From contig NJFT01000183.1 of the NCBI GenBank assembly GCA_002221725.1, positions 17,273 through 81,272 on the forward strand: a stretch of 64,000 nt of DNA, given 5' to 3'. Under the pieces are notes generated by a model. That model saw only the letters and a list, made by a program, of their open reading frames with translations, had not been told where the DNA came from and ran no database searches. A program made the translations under genes and the position numbers. The stretch comes from Scedosporium boydii (lineage: Eukaryota; Ascomycota; Sordariomycetes; Microascales; Microascaceae). Positions 28,061 through 40,131 of this stretch are shown here, piece after piece. Position 1 is the stretch's first letter. Every line of letters begins with the position of its first letter.

Positions 28061-30815
28061 TATAAAACTATTTTTATTTAAATTTATAATTTTTAATAAA
28101 AGTATTATATTTTACTAATAAAATATATATAAATAAAAATATTTTTATAAAAGTTTTTAAAAATTTTACTATTAAATATATATTTTAAATTAAAAAAATT
28201 AATAAAAATAAAATAAAAATAAAAATAATAAAATAAATATTTTAATAAATATATAATAAATTATATTATATATATAAACTTATTAAAAAATTAAATTAAT
28301 TATTATATTAATATTATAATAATAATTTTATAATTTATATTATTTTAATTTTAAATAGTAATATTATAATAATATTATTAATATAAATATTTACTTTAAT
28401 TTTTTTATTAAAAGTTTTTTTATATATAAACTTTCATTAAAAAATATTATTTTATAAATATTTTATATTAAAGTTTAATTATTAATAATATAAATTAAAA
28501 CTTTATTTATAAAATAATTTTAAAAAATATTATTAAAAGATTAATATTAATAAATATATTATTAAAAGATTAATAATAATAATTATATAAATAATAATTA
28601 TATAAAATATAATAATAAAATAAATATTAAAAAGATTTATTTAATATAATAATAATAAATAATATTTTTATAAAAAGCTTTATAATATATTAAATTTTAT
28701 TAAATTATAATAAACTTAATATTAAATTATATTAAAATTATTATAATATTATAAAAAAATATTTTAAAATAAATAAAAAAAAATTTAAAATTTTTTTATA
28801 AAAAGACTTATAAATAATTTAAAATAAAATTATAAAAAATATTTTTATTATTTTAAATAAAAGATTTAATATAAAAAAATTTATAAATATATATATTATA
28901 AAAAGTTATTATATATATAAAGTAAAAAAAAATAGTATATTACTTATAAAGTAAAAAGTAAAGATAAATATATATATTTATTAATTATTATTTTTTTCTT
29001 TTTTTAAAATTATTATAATAATTTTACTATATATTTAATATTTTCTTACTATATATATATTCTTTTTTCTTTTTTCTATTTTTAGCTTATAATTTTTTTA
29101 ATATTATATTTAGTTTATTATTTCTATTTATTATAATCTCTTTATAATATTTATAGCTCTACTATTAGTTTATTAATTTTAAAATCTTTTTTATAATCTT
29201 ATTTTAAGTAATTTATTAACTTTTTTCTAGTTTTCTTTTATTTCTTTAAAAAGTTTTCTTATTATAATATTATAATAATTTTATTATAATTTTATATTAA
29301 GCTTAATATAAGTTAGTAAATTTATATATTTTAATATAATTTCTTTTCTTTTATAAACTTATTTTAAAATTATATTATATATAACTTTAAGTTTTTTATA
29401 TCTTTTATATCTTTTTATAATAATATCTTTAAAAAAAATTTTTTTTTTATATTTTATATTTTTATTTTTTTTTAATAATATTTAATATTTTATTTTTAAT
29501 ATTATTTTAACTATATATTATTATTATTATTATATCTTTTTTACTTATATATTTTTTTTATTTTTAAATTTATTTTAATTTTAAAAAGATTTTATTTAAA
29601 TTATATATTTCTTTTTTATTTAAATATTAATTTATTATATATTTTATAAAATAATTAGATAATCTTTTTCTTTATAACTTTAAATTTTTAAATATTTTTT
29701 AAAGTTATTTAATATTATATTTTTTATTATAATTTTACTAATTAAAAGTATTTATAATTAATTATAAAAAAATTTAAATCTTTTTTAAAAAACTTTTTTT
29801 TTTTTTCCTTTTTATAATTATAAAATATTTAATCTTATTATAATTTTATTATTTTTATTTTTTTTACTTCTTTAAAATAATTAAAAAAAAATTAATAATC
29901 TTAATTATCTTTATTTTTTTTAAGATATCTATAGCTTTATTTCTCTTTTATTTTTATTTTTTTTTTTACTTTATTTATAAACCTTTTTTAATTATTAATA
30001 TTTTATTACTTTTTATTTTTTTTTATTATTTTATTTTTTTTACTTATTTTATTATAGCTTTTAAATATAAGTTTTTTTTTAAACTAGTAGTAATAGTTTT
30101 TTTCTAAAGTATTTATATAGGTTTTATAATAATAATATTTCTTTTTCTATTAATCTTACTTTTTATCTTTTAAAAATTATTTTTTTTACTAGTTTTAATA
30201 TTCTCTCTTATATTTTATATTTTAATAAGTTAATATTTCTATTTATTAATTTATTATTATTTTAATTTTAAATTTTTATAATATTATTTTTATATTTTCT
30301 TTTAATTTTAAATTTATTTTATTATTTTTTAATTTTTTTTATAGTTTTTCTAATAATCTTTTTAATATTTTAAAATATATTTACTAGTTATAGTTAATAT
30401 TTATATTATATTTATAATAATATATATTAGTAAATATTAAAAAATAATATAATTATTAAATTATAAATTTATTAAAAATTAATATATATATTACTTTATT
30501 TTTTATTATTAATTAATTTTAAATACTTTAATAAAATATATTTATTATTAATTAGTTAAAAAACTTATTTATATCTTTAAAATATGTTTATTTTTATAAA
30601 TAGAATAAATATATTTTTTTTAAAATATTATAATTTATATATATTAGTTTTTCTTTTTTATAATTACTTTATTATTAATATTATCTTAATTTAAAATTAA
30701 AATTATATAAGTTATTATTTTTTAAGTTTTTTATAAAATATAAAAAGCTTTTATTAATATTTTTTTAAACTTTTTATAGTAAGTTATTACTATTTTCTCT
30801 TTAGCTTTATAATTA
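28060..30815. repeat. Extremely AT-rich, low-complexity RIP-mutated sequence
   Basis: G and C are almost absent. The first ~0.9 kb (to about 28,980) is a mix of A and T runs. From there to about 30,780 the plus strand is strongly T-rich with C but little G, as expected for a mutated element lying on the minus strand. Long poly-A/poly-T and ATTATA runs fill it. Nothing coding survives. Confidence 0.75.
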
Positions 30816-30817
30816 AA

Positions 30818-31010
30818 ATTACAACCTAGCCGCGGCTATATTATATAAAAGAAGTAGTAAGTAATAATAGAATTAGGAAAGAAGGCTTAGTATTATAATC
30901 TAGCTGCTACATGGGCTACAGGAAGGGCGGTGAGGAACAGTAGAAGTAGTAAAAAAGCACATAACGTAGAAACCGTGATTAGATAAATATAGACTAACTA
31001 ATTAATAGTT
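30818..31010. repeat. Short island of near-normal composition
   Basis: From about 30,818 (ACAACCTAGCCGCGGCTATA) CpA, TpG and CpG reappear for roughly 190 bp inside the RIP block. It then grades into the gag-like ghost to its right. It may be part of an LTR too short to be recognised by RIP. The identity is unknown. Confidence 0.4.
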
Positions 31011-31379
31011 AAATAAAAGGAATCTAACTAGCTAGATAGTTGAAGACTAACTAATTAGTAGGATAAGAAATCTAGTACTAAAGATAGATAGAGAAAAGGT
31101 CTATATAAGCTATAAATACTTTTTTATATTTAATATATTCTTTTATATTTTTTAGTAGTTAATATAAATAATAATTATAATCTATACTTATATATATATA
31201 TTTCTATATTATTATAAATACTACTTAACTACCTTACTTATATATAATAGGCCTCCTATAATCTTAATATTAGCTATATCTACTTAATAATTATTAATTA
31301 ATTAGTTTTTTAATATTAAAACTATAATATATTAACTACTCTTATTTAATAAGTAATTCTATTAAATAAGATATTAATT

Positions 31380-32960
31380 ATAAAATATTATATTAGTTAT
31401 TAAAAAAAGTACTACCTCTATAAAAAGTATAAAGAAGGCTTATATAACTCTTTAAAAAGAAAAAAACTAGCTTAAAGCTAAAAAGAAATAATTTAAAGAT
31501 AAGATATTTATTAATAATAACTATATTAAGTAGTTAAAAGATTATATTACTTATCTATACTATAAGATCCCGCCTCCTAAGCCCTATAATAGGAAGAAAG
31601 AGAAGCTTTAAGAATTCTTAATATAGGCCTAGGCTTACCTCTTATATTATTATCTTAACTTTAACTAAGTAGAGAACTAGGTACTTACTATTACTATATT
31701 TCTTACTAGAGATACTCTAGCCTAGTTTAAACCTTAGATAAGGGATTTTCTAAAAAATTTACTAAGTAAAAACTAGAATAAGGAAATCTAAAAGCTCTTT
31801 AGAAAATATTATAACTTTAAATAAGTTTTAAAAAATACTTTTAGTAACCTAAATAAAAAATAAGCTAATAAATAATAACTTAAGAATCTATAATAAAAAG
31901 GAGTAGCTTTATAATATACTACTAAGTTCTAATAAGTAATATCTTACTTTAATTAAAAAGATAAGCCCTTAATAATAAAGTTTTATATTAAACTTAAAAA
32001 TAAAGTTAAAGATAAGCTATATAAGATAGACTAACTAAATAATTTAATAAAATATATTACTATAGCTATTAAGATTAATAACTAGTAATATAAATAATAA
32101 TTAAAGAAATAAAGTTAAAGATAGTCTTATATAAAAAAGAAAACTTTATATAAGGCTACTTTATAGGGTACTTATATAAGACCTATAAAATTTAATACTA
32201 ATAAATAAAACCTGATCTCTAAGACTTTAGAGACTAAGATTAGAAAATATTATAAATATAGTTAAATAAAATATTATATTAGAAAATACTAAATAAGATA
32301 TAAACTTAAGCTAGGTTATAAGAAATCTAATAGAAAAAAGCTTAGCTTTAAGTCTATACTTAAGAGAAAAACTTAATAACTTAGGGCTAGTATTATAAGT
32401 TATAAGTTTTTATCTTAAACTATATACTATAATAATAATTATAATATTTACTATAGTAAAAAAGAAGAAGTAAGGTAGTATCTAAAAAAGTTCTAAATTT
32501 TTAGAATAATAAAATAGAAAGAGGTATCCTACTTTTTTAAAATTAAAAAAAAATTAAAGAAACTAAAATAAAATTACTAAAAAAATATAAAATATTATAT
32601 AGAGGTAACTTATTAAATAAAGAATATTATAATAAAGCTTATTAATAATATTACTAGATCTCTAAGACCTTATAGTAATATAAATATCTATAAAGTATAG
32701 AGGTATTATAGAAATAAAAAAAAATCTACTAAGTTAAAGAAGAATTAAAGAAAAAAACCCTTAACTAGTATCTATACTTATTAAAAAAAGACTTAAATAT
32801 TATATAAATATATTAAAAAGTAGCCTAAAAGGTAAATATAATAGTATTACCTATAAGTAATAAGAAAACTTAACTAGAGATAGGCTTCTTTATATAGTTA
32901 TAAGTTAAAAAGTGTTTAAAGTCTAGTTATAGAGGTAATAAATTTTAATTATAGAATTAC
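31380..32960 (+). pseudogene. RIP-destroyed Ty3/gypsy gag-like region, copy 1
   Basis: Riddled with stops and without CpA/TpG. It is collinear with the reverse complement of about 51,430-49,900. Shared landmarks include GTACTACCTCTATA near 31,413, AAGATC(C)(C/T)(G/A)CCTCCTAAGCC-like sequence near 31,566, and a Lys/Tyr-rich stretch at about 32,250 that corresponds to a ruined CCHC zinc knuckle. It is the same transposon family in opposite orientation. Protein identity as Gag is inferred from its place ahead of RT in the minus-strand copy. Confidence 0.6.
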
Positions 32961-32999
32961 TAGTAAGACTTTAGCTTAGAAAATAATCTTAAATTATTT

Positions 33000-33647
33000 C
33001 TAAGCTTTCTTTTTTATTTCCTAAAAGCTTTACTATATTTTTAGCTACCTAAAGTCTATTCTCTAGTTATATAATTACTCCGCACTTAGCTTTTAGTTAA
33101 GCTAATTACTTTTATTACTTCTTTTCTAAAGCTAATAATACTTTTAATTTAATTATAATATATTTAAAGTTCTTACTAAACTTTTCTATAATCTACTTTA
33201 TAATACTCTTTAGTAGCTATAAAGCTTACCTTTAAGTATATTCTAAGTCCTTTCTAATAGTACTCTTTATATTACTCTCTTAAAACCTTAAGTAGTCTTT
33301 TATATAAAAGGTTTTTATAGTAGAATTTATTTTTAGTTTATTTAAAGTAGTTTTTAATATTCTTAATAAAAAACCTTTACTATCCTAGTAATTAGAAAAA
33401 AAAGTAATACTATTAAGATAATTTTATATTTTTAACTTTATAAAAACTTATCTTTATTTATCTTCTAAGTAGTTTAAGAAAAATTCTAATTTCTTTCTTT
33501 ATTAAAAACTTTATTTTAACTTATCTCTAGTTATTTTAAAAAAAATTATATAATATAAGTCTTCTAACTTATTTTTAGAGAGTTTATAATTATAAGAGTA
33601 GCTTAAAGAGCTATATATAAGGCTAGCTTTAATACCTATTATATTAG
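33000..33647 (-). pseudogene. RIP-mutated transposon relic, unassigned
   Basis: T/C-rich on the plus strand, almost no CpA or TpG, and stops in all frames. The strand bias suggests an element on the minus strand. No domain could be read. Confidence 0.4.
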
Positions 33648-34140
33648 TATGTAGAGCGACTGGCGGCGGCGCCGCTACATTGCTAATCGGTGCCGCCACC
33701 GGAAGCCCGATGTGCTACATCCGAACCTCACTTATACATAAAAGGATGATAGCCCCCCATTTTTCATAGACTAGTTCTTAGACAAGGCGGCACAGCGCAG
33801 AAGCAGGTGAAGGACAGCATTGCGGTTAGGAGCGATCAGTTGTTTCCTGTCGGCCAGAGCGTTGTTGTGGTAGATGTTCTTTACTATTCTTTTCTCAATA
33901 TTACTTCTTTTCCTATCTTTACATTTCTCTTCTCTTCTTTAGATGTAATGTCCCACGATGCAGATTCCGACTGATCATCTACTTCTCGACGTTCTACTTG
34001 ACCATCAGACCATTCCGACAACCATTGGACCATTTCTTCTTTGCGGTGTGGCTCTCAGCCACTTCTGATTATTCTCTTGAGTGGGCGGCACAGTCTTGTT
34101 TGTATTGTTGGTTGTACTACCCGGCTCCGATAAACTATCT
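33648..34140. repeat. Normal-composition island with GC palindrome
   Basis: About 490 bp of roughly balanced composition with many CpA, TpG and CpG dinucleotides inside the RIP block. The left end holds ATGTAG ... CTACAT arms around a GCGGCGCCGC palindrome (33,651-33,680). The rest includes pyrimidine-rich tracts. It has no coding frame and no copy elsewhere in the window that I can find. It may be a solo LTR or short element below the RIP length threshold. Confidence 0.45.
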
Positions 34141-34923
34141 CTAATAATATTTCCTATAATAACTAGTTTTTTACCTATTTAGCTAAAATACTTACTCTCT
34201 TAAACTCTTTCTTATAAAAATCTCCTTTTAAAGTTCTTACTATATAAAGTCTCTATTTAGATTTCTCTATTTTTAGTAGTCCTTTATATATAAAGTCTTT
34301 TTTTATATAGTTATATATATATATTTCCTCTCCTAAAATCCTTTATAATAAGATATTAAAAGAATTTTTATATTAGAAATTAGTTTTACTAGGTATATCT
34401 TTACTTTTCTAGATTATTTATAGAGATTGTAAAAGCTTTCTTTAGTTACTAGGCTATTATAATATTAAGGTAGAGAGGGTATTTCTTCTTTTATAAAGTA
34501 AAGTAAAATAGAAATTTTCTATTATTAAAATAGTAATATATCTTCTATAATTAAAACTATTTTTATTTCTTTACTATATTAATTTTCTCTCTCTATAATA
34601 TTACTTCTTTTCCTAATTATATAGTTATTTTTTTTATTTTATTATTTTTAATAAGCTTTATTTTCTTATTTAATAACTATTTAATTTTTATTTATCTTTA
34701 TTATAGCTAATTTAATAGCTATAGTATATTATATTCTATAGCTTTTATAGATTATAGTTAGATATTTTTTTAATTTTAAAAAAGATAGCTTTTAAGTCTT
34801 AAGTTATAACTTTATTTCTATTATATACTTAGTATTTACCTTAACTCTTTTATTATCTATATTTTAACTAATAGAAGTATTTACTCTACTTATAAATAAA
34901 GCTATAAAGGATATTAAGCTATT
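34141..34923 (-). pseudogene. RIP-mutated relic, unassigned
   Basis: AT-rich, pyrimidine-biased on the plus strand, without CpA/TpG. No motif is readable. It is bounded on the right by dispersed repeat copy R1. Confidence 0.35.
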
Positions 34924-35597
34924 TTAAGATTATAAAGAAAAATAAAAAAAATAGTTTTTTATAATTAGGAATTCTTAAGAAAAGAAAGAAGTAAAAGAAA
35001 GAGAAAATAAAGGTATAAAGAAGTAATTATATTAGAATAATGTCTATATAGTCTTTATTCTTCTATTTCTAAAGCTAGAAGGAAAGGAGGAGGAAACGGG
35101 TCTATATATAGATGATTTCTTCCTATAGAAAGATCGAAAAGTGACTTCGTTACTTCTTAGATATTCTAGAACTCGAACACGTTATCGAATACATCATTTA
35201 AGTACTTACGTCATTAAATATATTATGTTTTTATTTTTATTTCTTAATTCTCGGAAAGTTATTTTTTAGGTTTCTCGTTCCGGTTATATTTTTATTTTTA
35301 TTTCTTAGTTCTCGGAAAGTTATTTTTAGTTTCTTATTCTAGTTCTTCTAGAAGCTATATTTCTATTTCGGTTCTTTTCAGAGGCCAAGTTTTTGTTCTA
35401 GTTCTTCCAGAGGCTAGGTTTCTATTCTAGTTCTTCTAGTTCTTTTAAAGGCTAGGTTTCTATTTTAGTTCTTCTAAGCCTTTTTATTCTAGTTCTTTTA
35501 AAAACTAGTTTTTTTAAAATAACTTTTTTTTATTTTATATCTTTTAATTTTATAATAATATTTTTTTATAATATTATTTTACTTAAATATAGTAATA
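34924..35597 (+). repeat. Dispersed LTR-like repeat, copy R1
   Basis: One of six copies of a ~0.6-kb repeat. Shared landmarks are a start near TTAAGATTATAAAG, GGTCTATATATAGA (TATA-like), CGAAAAGTGACTTCGTTACT, GAACTCGAACACGTTATCGA, TTCTCGGAAAGTTATTTTT, a run of ~30-bp subrepeats built on GGCTAGGTTTCTATTCTAG, and an end near ACTTAAATATAGTAATA. This copy carries an extra partial duplication of the CTCGGAAAGTTATTTTT segment. The TATA-like box and ...CA end (best seen in R4) suggest an LTR. Confidence 0.7.
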
Positions 35598-36724
35598 ATA
35601 AAGAAGCCTATCTTTAACTAAGTCCTCTTATTATTTATAAGTAATACTATTATGATTTTTTAGCTTTTACCTTAGTAAAAATGTCTTCTCTATCTTAGAA
35701 ATAATTAATATATATATTATCTAAGAAGATAGTTATCCTTAAAACTATTTAAGACTTATAAGCTATAGATATTTTATCCCTTTTAAGAGGTACCTCTACT
35801 TTTCAAATAGGACCTCTACTATTATAGAGACCTACTTTTATAGTAAATAATTATATAATACTTTTCTAATAGATAAATAAGCTTAAATAAGCTTAATCTA
35901 CTAGGAGACTACCCCCTCTAGGCCTTATTTAACCTATTTAGTATAAAGCTCTAAAATACTATATTAAAAAGTTAAAAAGAGGAATTATTTAAAATAAAGT
36001 CTTTAATTAATATTAAGTAATTAAAGATAAAAATAAGACCCTCGCTAGTAATATTTTTAAAAAGTAAAAAATCTAATAGGCTTTATATAAAGTTAATATT
36101 AAATTTTAGAAGCTATAAAAATAGTATATTACTATACTTCTAAATATTAAATTAAAAGATCTCCTTACCTTTATTAAATATAACTACTAATTTTCTAAGC
36201 TATAATATTAAAAGATATATTAAGTACTTAATTACTTTAAGTAAAATAACTAAATTCTAGATAAACTTTATAGAGAGTAATATAACTTTAAATCCTACCT
36301 TAGTAAAGTACTACTAACTAAAAATAATAAAGCTACTACCTAGGATTTATTTTAATAACTTAATAGGAAACTATAAAAGAAATTAGAGAAAAATAATATA
36401 AAGATCTAAAATTACTAAAAGGTTTCTACTATAGCTAGCTACTAATAGGCTCTTATATAAACTCTATAAATAAAAATATAAAAATAAAAGAGAAAGTAAA
36501 ATAAAGCTTATAGCTAAAATAAGAAATACTATTAGAACTTTAATTAACTTAAAAATAAAAACTATTCTAAGAAGTTATAAAACTATTCTAAAAGCTAAAG
36601 TTAAAGTATTAAGTAATCCTAATACTAATCTTTTTTATCTAGACCTAGAAAATATTTCTTATATTAAGGAAAGTATTACTAAATAGACTTTAGCTAAACT
36701 TAGCTTTAAAAAGATGTTAGTATA
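35598..36724 (+). pseudogene. Relic between R1 and the hAT element, left part
   Basis: RIP-mutated, purine-rich on the plus strand, stops throughout. Together with 40,132-40,895 it forms about 1.9 kb that was continuous before the hAT insertion and lies between two same-orientation R copies. A readable trace near 36,640 (FYLDLENISYIKESITK) runs up to the insertion site. I cannot name it. It may be the internal part of a non-autonomous LTR element. Confidence 0.45.
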
Positions 36725-36732
36725 TTAGAAGG

Positions 36733-39700
36733 CAGGGTTGTGATTTTAGTTCCTAGTTTTTAATCTTTAGTTTAGTAAACTAAAACTAATCTAGTTTTAG
36801 TTTAGAAAAAAAACTAACTAAAATAGTTTTAGTTTTAAAAAATACTAACTAGACTAGTTTTAATATAAACTAAAACTAACTAAAAAAAAACTAAAAAACT
36901 AAAAAAAACTAAAATAAAAGATTTAACTTTAAAAAAAATGTTTTAAATTTTAAATTTAATTTAAAATTTTAATAAAAAATATTTAATTAATATTAGTATT
37001 ATATACTATTTTATAAAATATTAAAATATTATTTATATATTTTATAAAATATAAATATATTTATTAATAAAAATTCTCGAATATTCTAGAAAGTTCTATT
37101 AAATTTTATATAATTCTATCTACTTCTATTATATTCTAGAATATTCTAATATATTTTAGTATATTCTATAATATTCTAGTATAATCTAGTATTTACTATT
37201 ATAGTCTACTATAGTTTAGTAAATTTTAGAAATTTCTAGAAATTTCTATTAAGTTCTAAAAATTTCTAAGAAATTCTAAAAAATTCTATTAAACTCTACT
37301 AAGTTCTATTTTTATATTTCTAGAACATTCGAAATTAGACTTTAAAAAACTATATAAAGAAAGATAATTTCCTTTTATAAAACTTTTTTTTCTTTTTACT
37401 TTCCCTTATAAAAATAATTATAACTATAATTATAATTATATTTCTTAAACTATACTTATAACTATTACTATTATTATAATTATATTATTTATAATAGATT
37501 CTTCTTTTAATACCGAGTCTATATATAACGAATTTGAAGATTCTTATATATTATAAGAAGAAATATAACCTATTATATCTATAATACCTATTCCTCTAAC
37601 CTCTATTCCTATTATTACTAGTTCTACTACTAATAATAATTAATATAAAGATTCTATTTATAATAGTTTTACTTATATATTAGATAATTTTAATATCTAT
37701 ATATTTAAAAACGGATTATTTACTAGAACTTTATTAACTATTGACTATAGTAAGGAAAGAGAAACGCTTATAAAGTGTACATTATATAGTTATAGTAAAA
37801 TAACTATAATTAAAGGCTTTCAGTCTTCTAATTTTATATATTATTATTAAAATAAGTATCCTACTATAGCTTATAATATAAAAACGAAAAGTTATCTTAC
37901 TAAAAGAGCTAATATATCTAATATAACTAGTTTTTTTAGTAATATAGCTTCTACTTCTCAAAAACGGCAAAGAACTAATACTATTATAGATAATAGTACT
38001 AGTTTAATTAATAAATTTAATGAAGATGAAGCTTATAATAAAATATTAAATTTTATTATAAGTAATAATCTTTCTTTTAATATTCTTAACTCTGAGTCAT
38101 TTTCTAGCTTATTAAGCTATTATAATAAGCAAAGTCTAACTATAAACCGTTGGAAAATTAAAAATATATTAGAAAATATATATAATACGTATTTATCTAA
38201 TATAAATAACGAATTAAAACTTAATAAAGAAAGCCATGAGTTTTTTTCATTAACTTTTGATATATGGACTTCAAATACTTAAAATAGTTATTTAGGTATT
38301 ATATTATCTTATATAAATAATAGTTTTAACTTAAATTATAAGCTAATTAGTTTTAAAGAATTATTAGAAGCCTATATAGGCTTATATATTTATACTAACT
38401 TTATTAATATTATAAATTTATATACTAATTTATATAATAATATAGTTAGTATTACACGAGATAATGCAGCTAATAATAATACTTTTATAAGTGTTTTTAA
38501 AAGAAAAACTAATAAAAGTAATTTATTTGATATTAGATATACTACACATATTATTAATCTTATAGTACAAGATATATTACAAGATTATATATTAAATACA
38601 AAGGCTGAAAATGCTATTAATATATATACAGATACTATTAATAATAATAATATTAATATTATTACTGAAAATAATATTACTATTATAGCTAAACTACGAA
38701 AATTAGTTACACTTATTAAATATACTCAAGAAAATAAAAAGTTACTTCTTAAAGGTATTAATAAGTATAAAAAAGAGGGAATTATATCTTTAAATTATAA
38801 TATTACAAAAATTCCTTTAGATAATACTACTAGATAGAATTCTATATGTTATATAATTAAAATAGCCCTTGAATTATAGCTAGCTATAATATATATATCT
38901 AATAATACTTTAAATAAAGAATTTAAAAATAATATTTTAACTAAATTAGAATGGTTTTAGTTAAAAGAACTTAAATCTATATTTGAAATATTTATTAAAC
39001 CTAGTATTAAATTACAAGGTCAAGTATATACTACTTTAAATATAAGTTTATTATATATTTATCAAATTTATAATAAACTTAATAAATTAATTAGTATATA
39101 TAAAACTAATAAAACTACTAATTATAGTAGTTATATATTAGCTATTTAAGCTAGTATTAAAAAGCTAGAGAAGTATTTTCCTAAAAAGATTACTTCTACT
39201 TTAATAAAAGGATATTATAAATCTTATATTTTAAGTATTATTTTAGATTCTAGATTTAAACTAATATATTTTAAAAATAATAGTTTATTATATCTATATT
39301 GTTCTACTAATATAGTAGATGAAATTACTACTATATTACAATATGAATTTATTAAAGTAAAAAATTTAGTAAATACTTCTAATAATAATATTTCTTTTAA
39401 TAAATTACAAGATAATATATATAATATATCTAATAAAGAATTTACTACTTCTTTAGATAAAGATTTATATATAAATACTAGTAATAATAAAGAAGAATAT
39501 ATTACTTATTTAAAAGAAACTACTATTAGTTTAAATATAAACCCTCTTAATTATTAGAGGCAAAATAATAGTAGATTTCCTATATTAAGTATTTTAGCTA
39601 GAAAGATTTTAGCTATTCCAGCTACTTCAGCTTCTATTGAAAGTACTTTTAGTATAGGAAATAATATTATAACTAAAAGTCGAAATAGACTTAGTTCTAA

Positions 39701-40123
39701 TACTATAAAACAACTTATATTACTTAAAAGTTGGAAAATTAAAGATTTAAAGGAATTAGAAAGATTATATATTAAAAATAATATTGAAGAAGAAGAAGAA
39801 ACTAATTAAAAACTTATTATTTATATATAATATTTAATATATATTTCTTTTATTTTTAAATATTATTTATAATTTTAATTTAATTTTTAAGTATTTAATA
39901 TAATTATATCTATTAGGTTTATAATTTTTAAAATTATTAAAATTAATTATTTAATTTTTTTTTTAGTTTTTTTCTTAGTTTTTAGTTTTAGTTTTTAGTT
40001 TTCTTAGTTAGTTTTAGTTTACCTCTATACTAAACTAGACTAGTTTTAGTTTTAACTTAAACTAACTAAATTAGTTTTAGTTTTAAGAAAAACTAAACTA
40101 TTAGTTACTAATTTACAACCCTG
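36733..40123 (+). mobile_element. hAT DNA transposon, nested, RIP-mutated
   Basis: A 3,391-bp element. The left end is CAGGGTTGT and the right end is its complement ACAACCCTG. The flanking 8-bp direct repeat TTAGAAGG (36,725-36,732 and 40,124-40,131) is the target-site duplication expected of hAT elements. Subterminal regions (36,760-36,910 and 39,950-40,110) are packed with variants of CTAGTTTTAGTTT and its complement, likely transposase-binding repeats. The interior still has CpA and TpG, unlike its surroundings, so it inserted after most of the RIP damage to the host repeat and was then hit more lightly. Confidence 0.92.
37497..39809 (+). pseudogene. hAT transposase with BED zinc finger, nonsense-mutated
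   Basis: One reading frame of about 770 codons runs to the TAA at 39,807-39,809. Positions checked at 37,497, 38,247, 38,820 and 39,807 are all in the same frame, so there is no net frameshift. It contains at least nine internal TAA/TAG codons. A BED-type finger trace lies at about 37,770-37,860 (KCTLYSYSK, one Cys now Tyr). The hAT core follows with LTFDIW (38,250), TRDNAANNNTF (38,455) and TR-stop-NS (38,829, the usual W is TAG). The C-terminal dimerisation domain reads P-L-N-Y-stop-RQNNSRFPILS, then ARKILAIPATSASIESTFS (39,540-39,655). Stops fall where the family has Trp or Gln, consistent with RIP. The true start codon is not determined. Confidence 0.88.
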
Positions 40124-40131
40124 TTAGAAGG

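Noticed and set aside
33511..33699. 62-codon frame at the edge of the normal-composition island
   Set aside because: It is half mutated sequence and half island, with no domain.
37782..37970. Minus-strand frame inside the hAT element
   Set aside because: Antisense shadow of the transposase frame.
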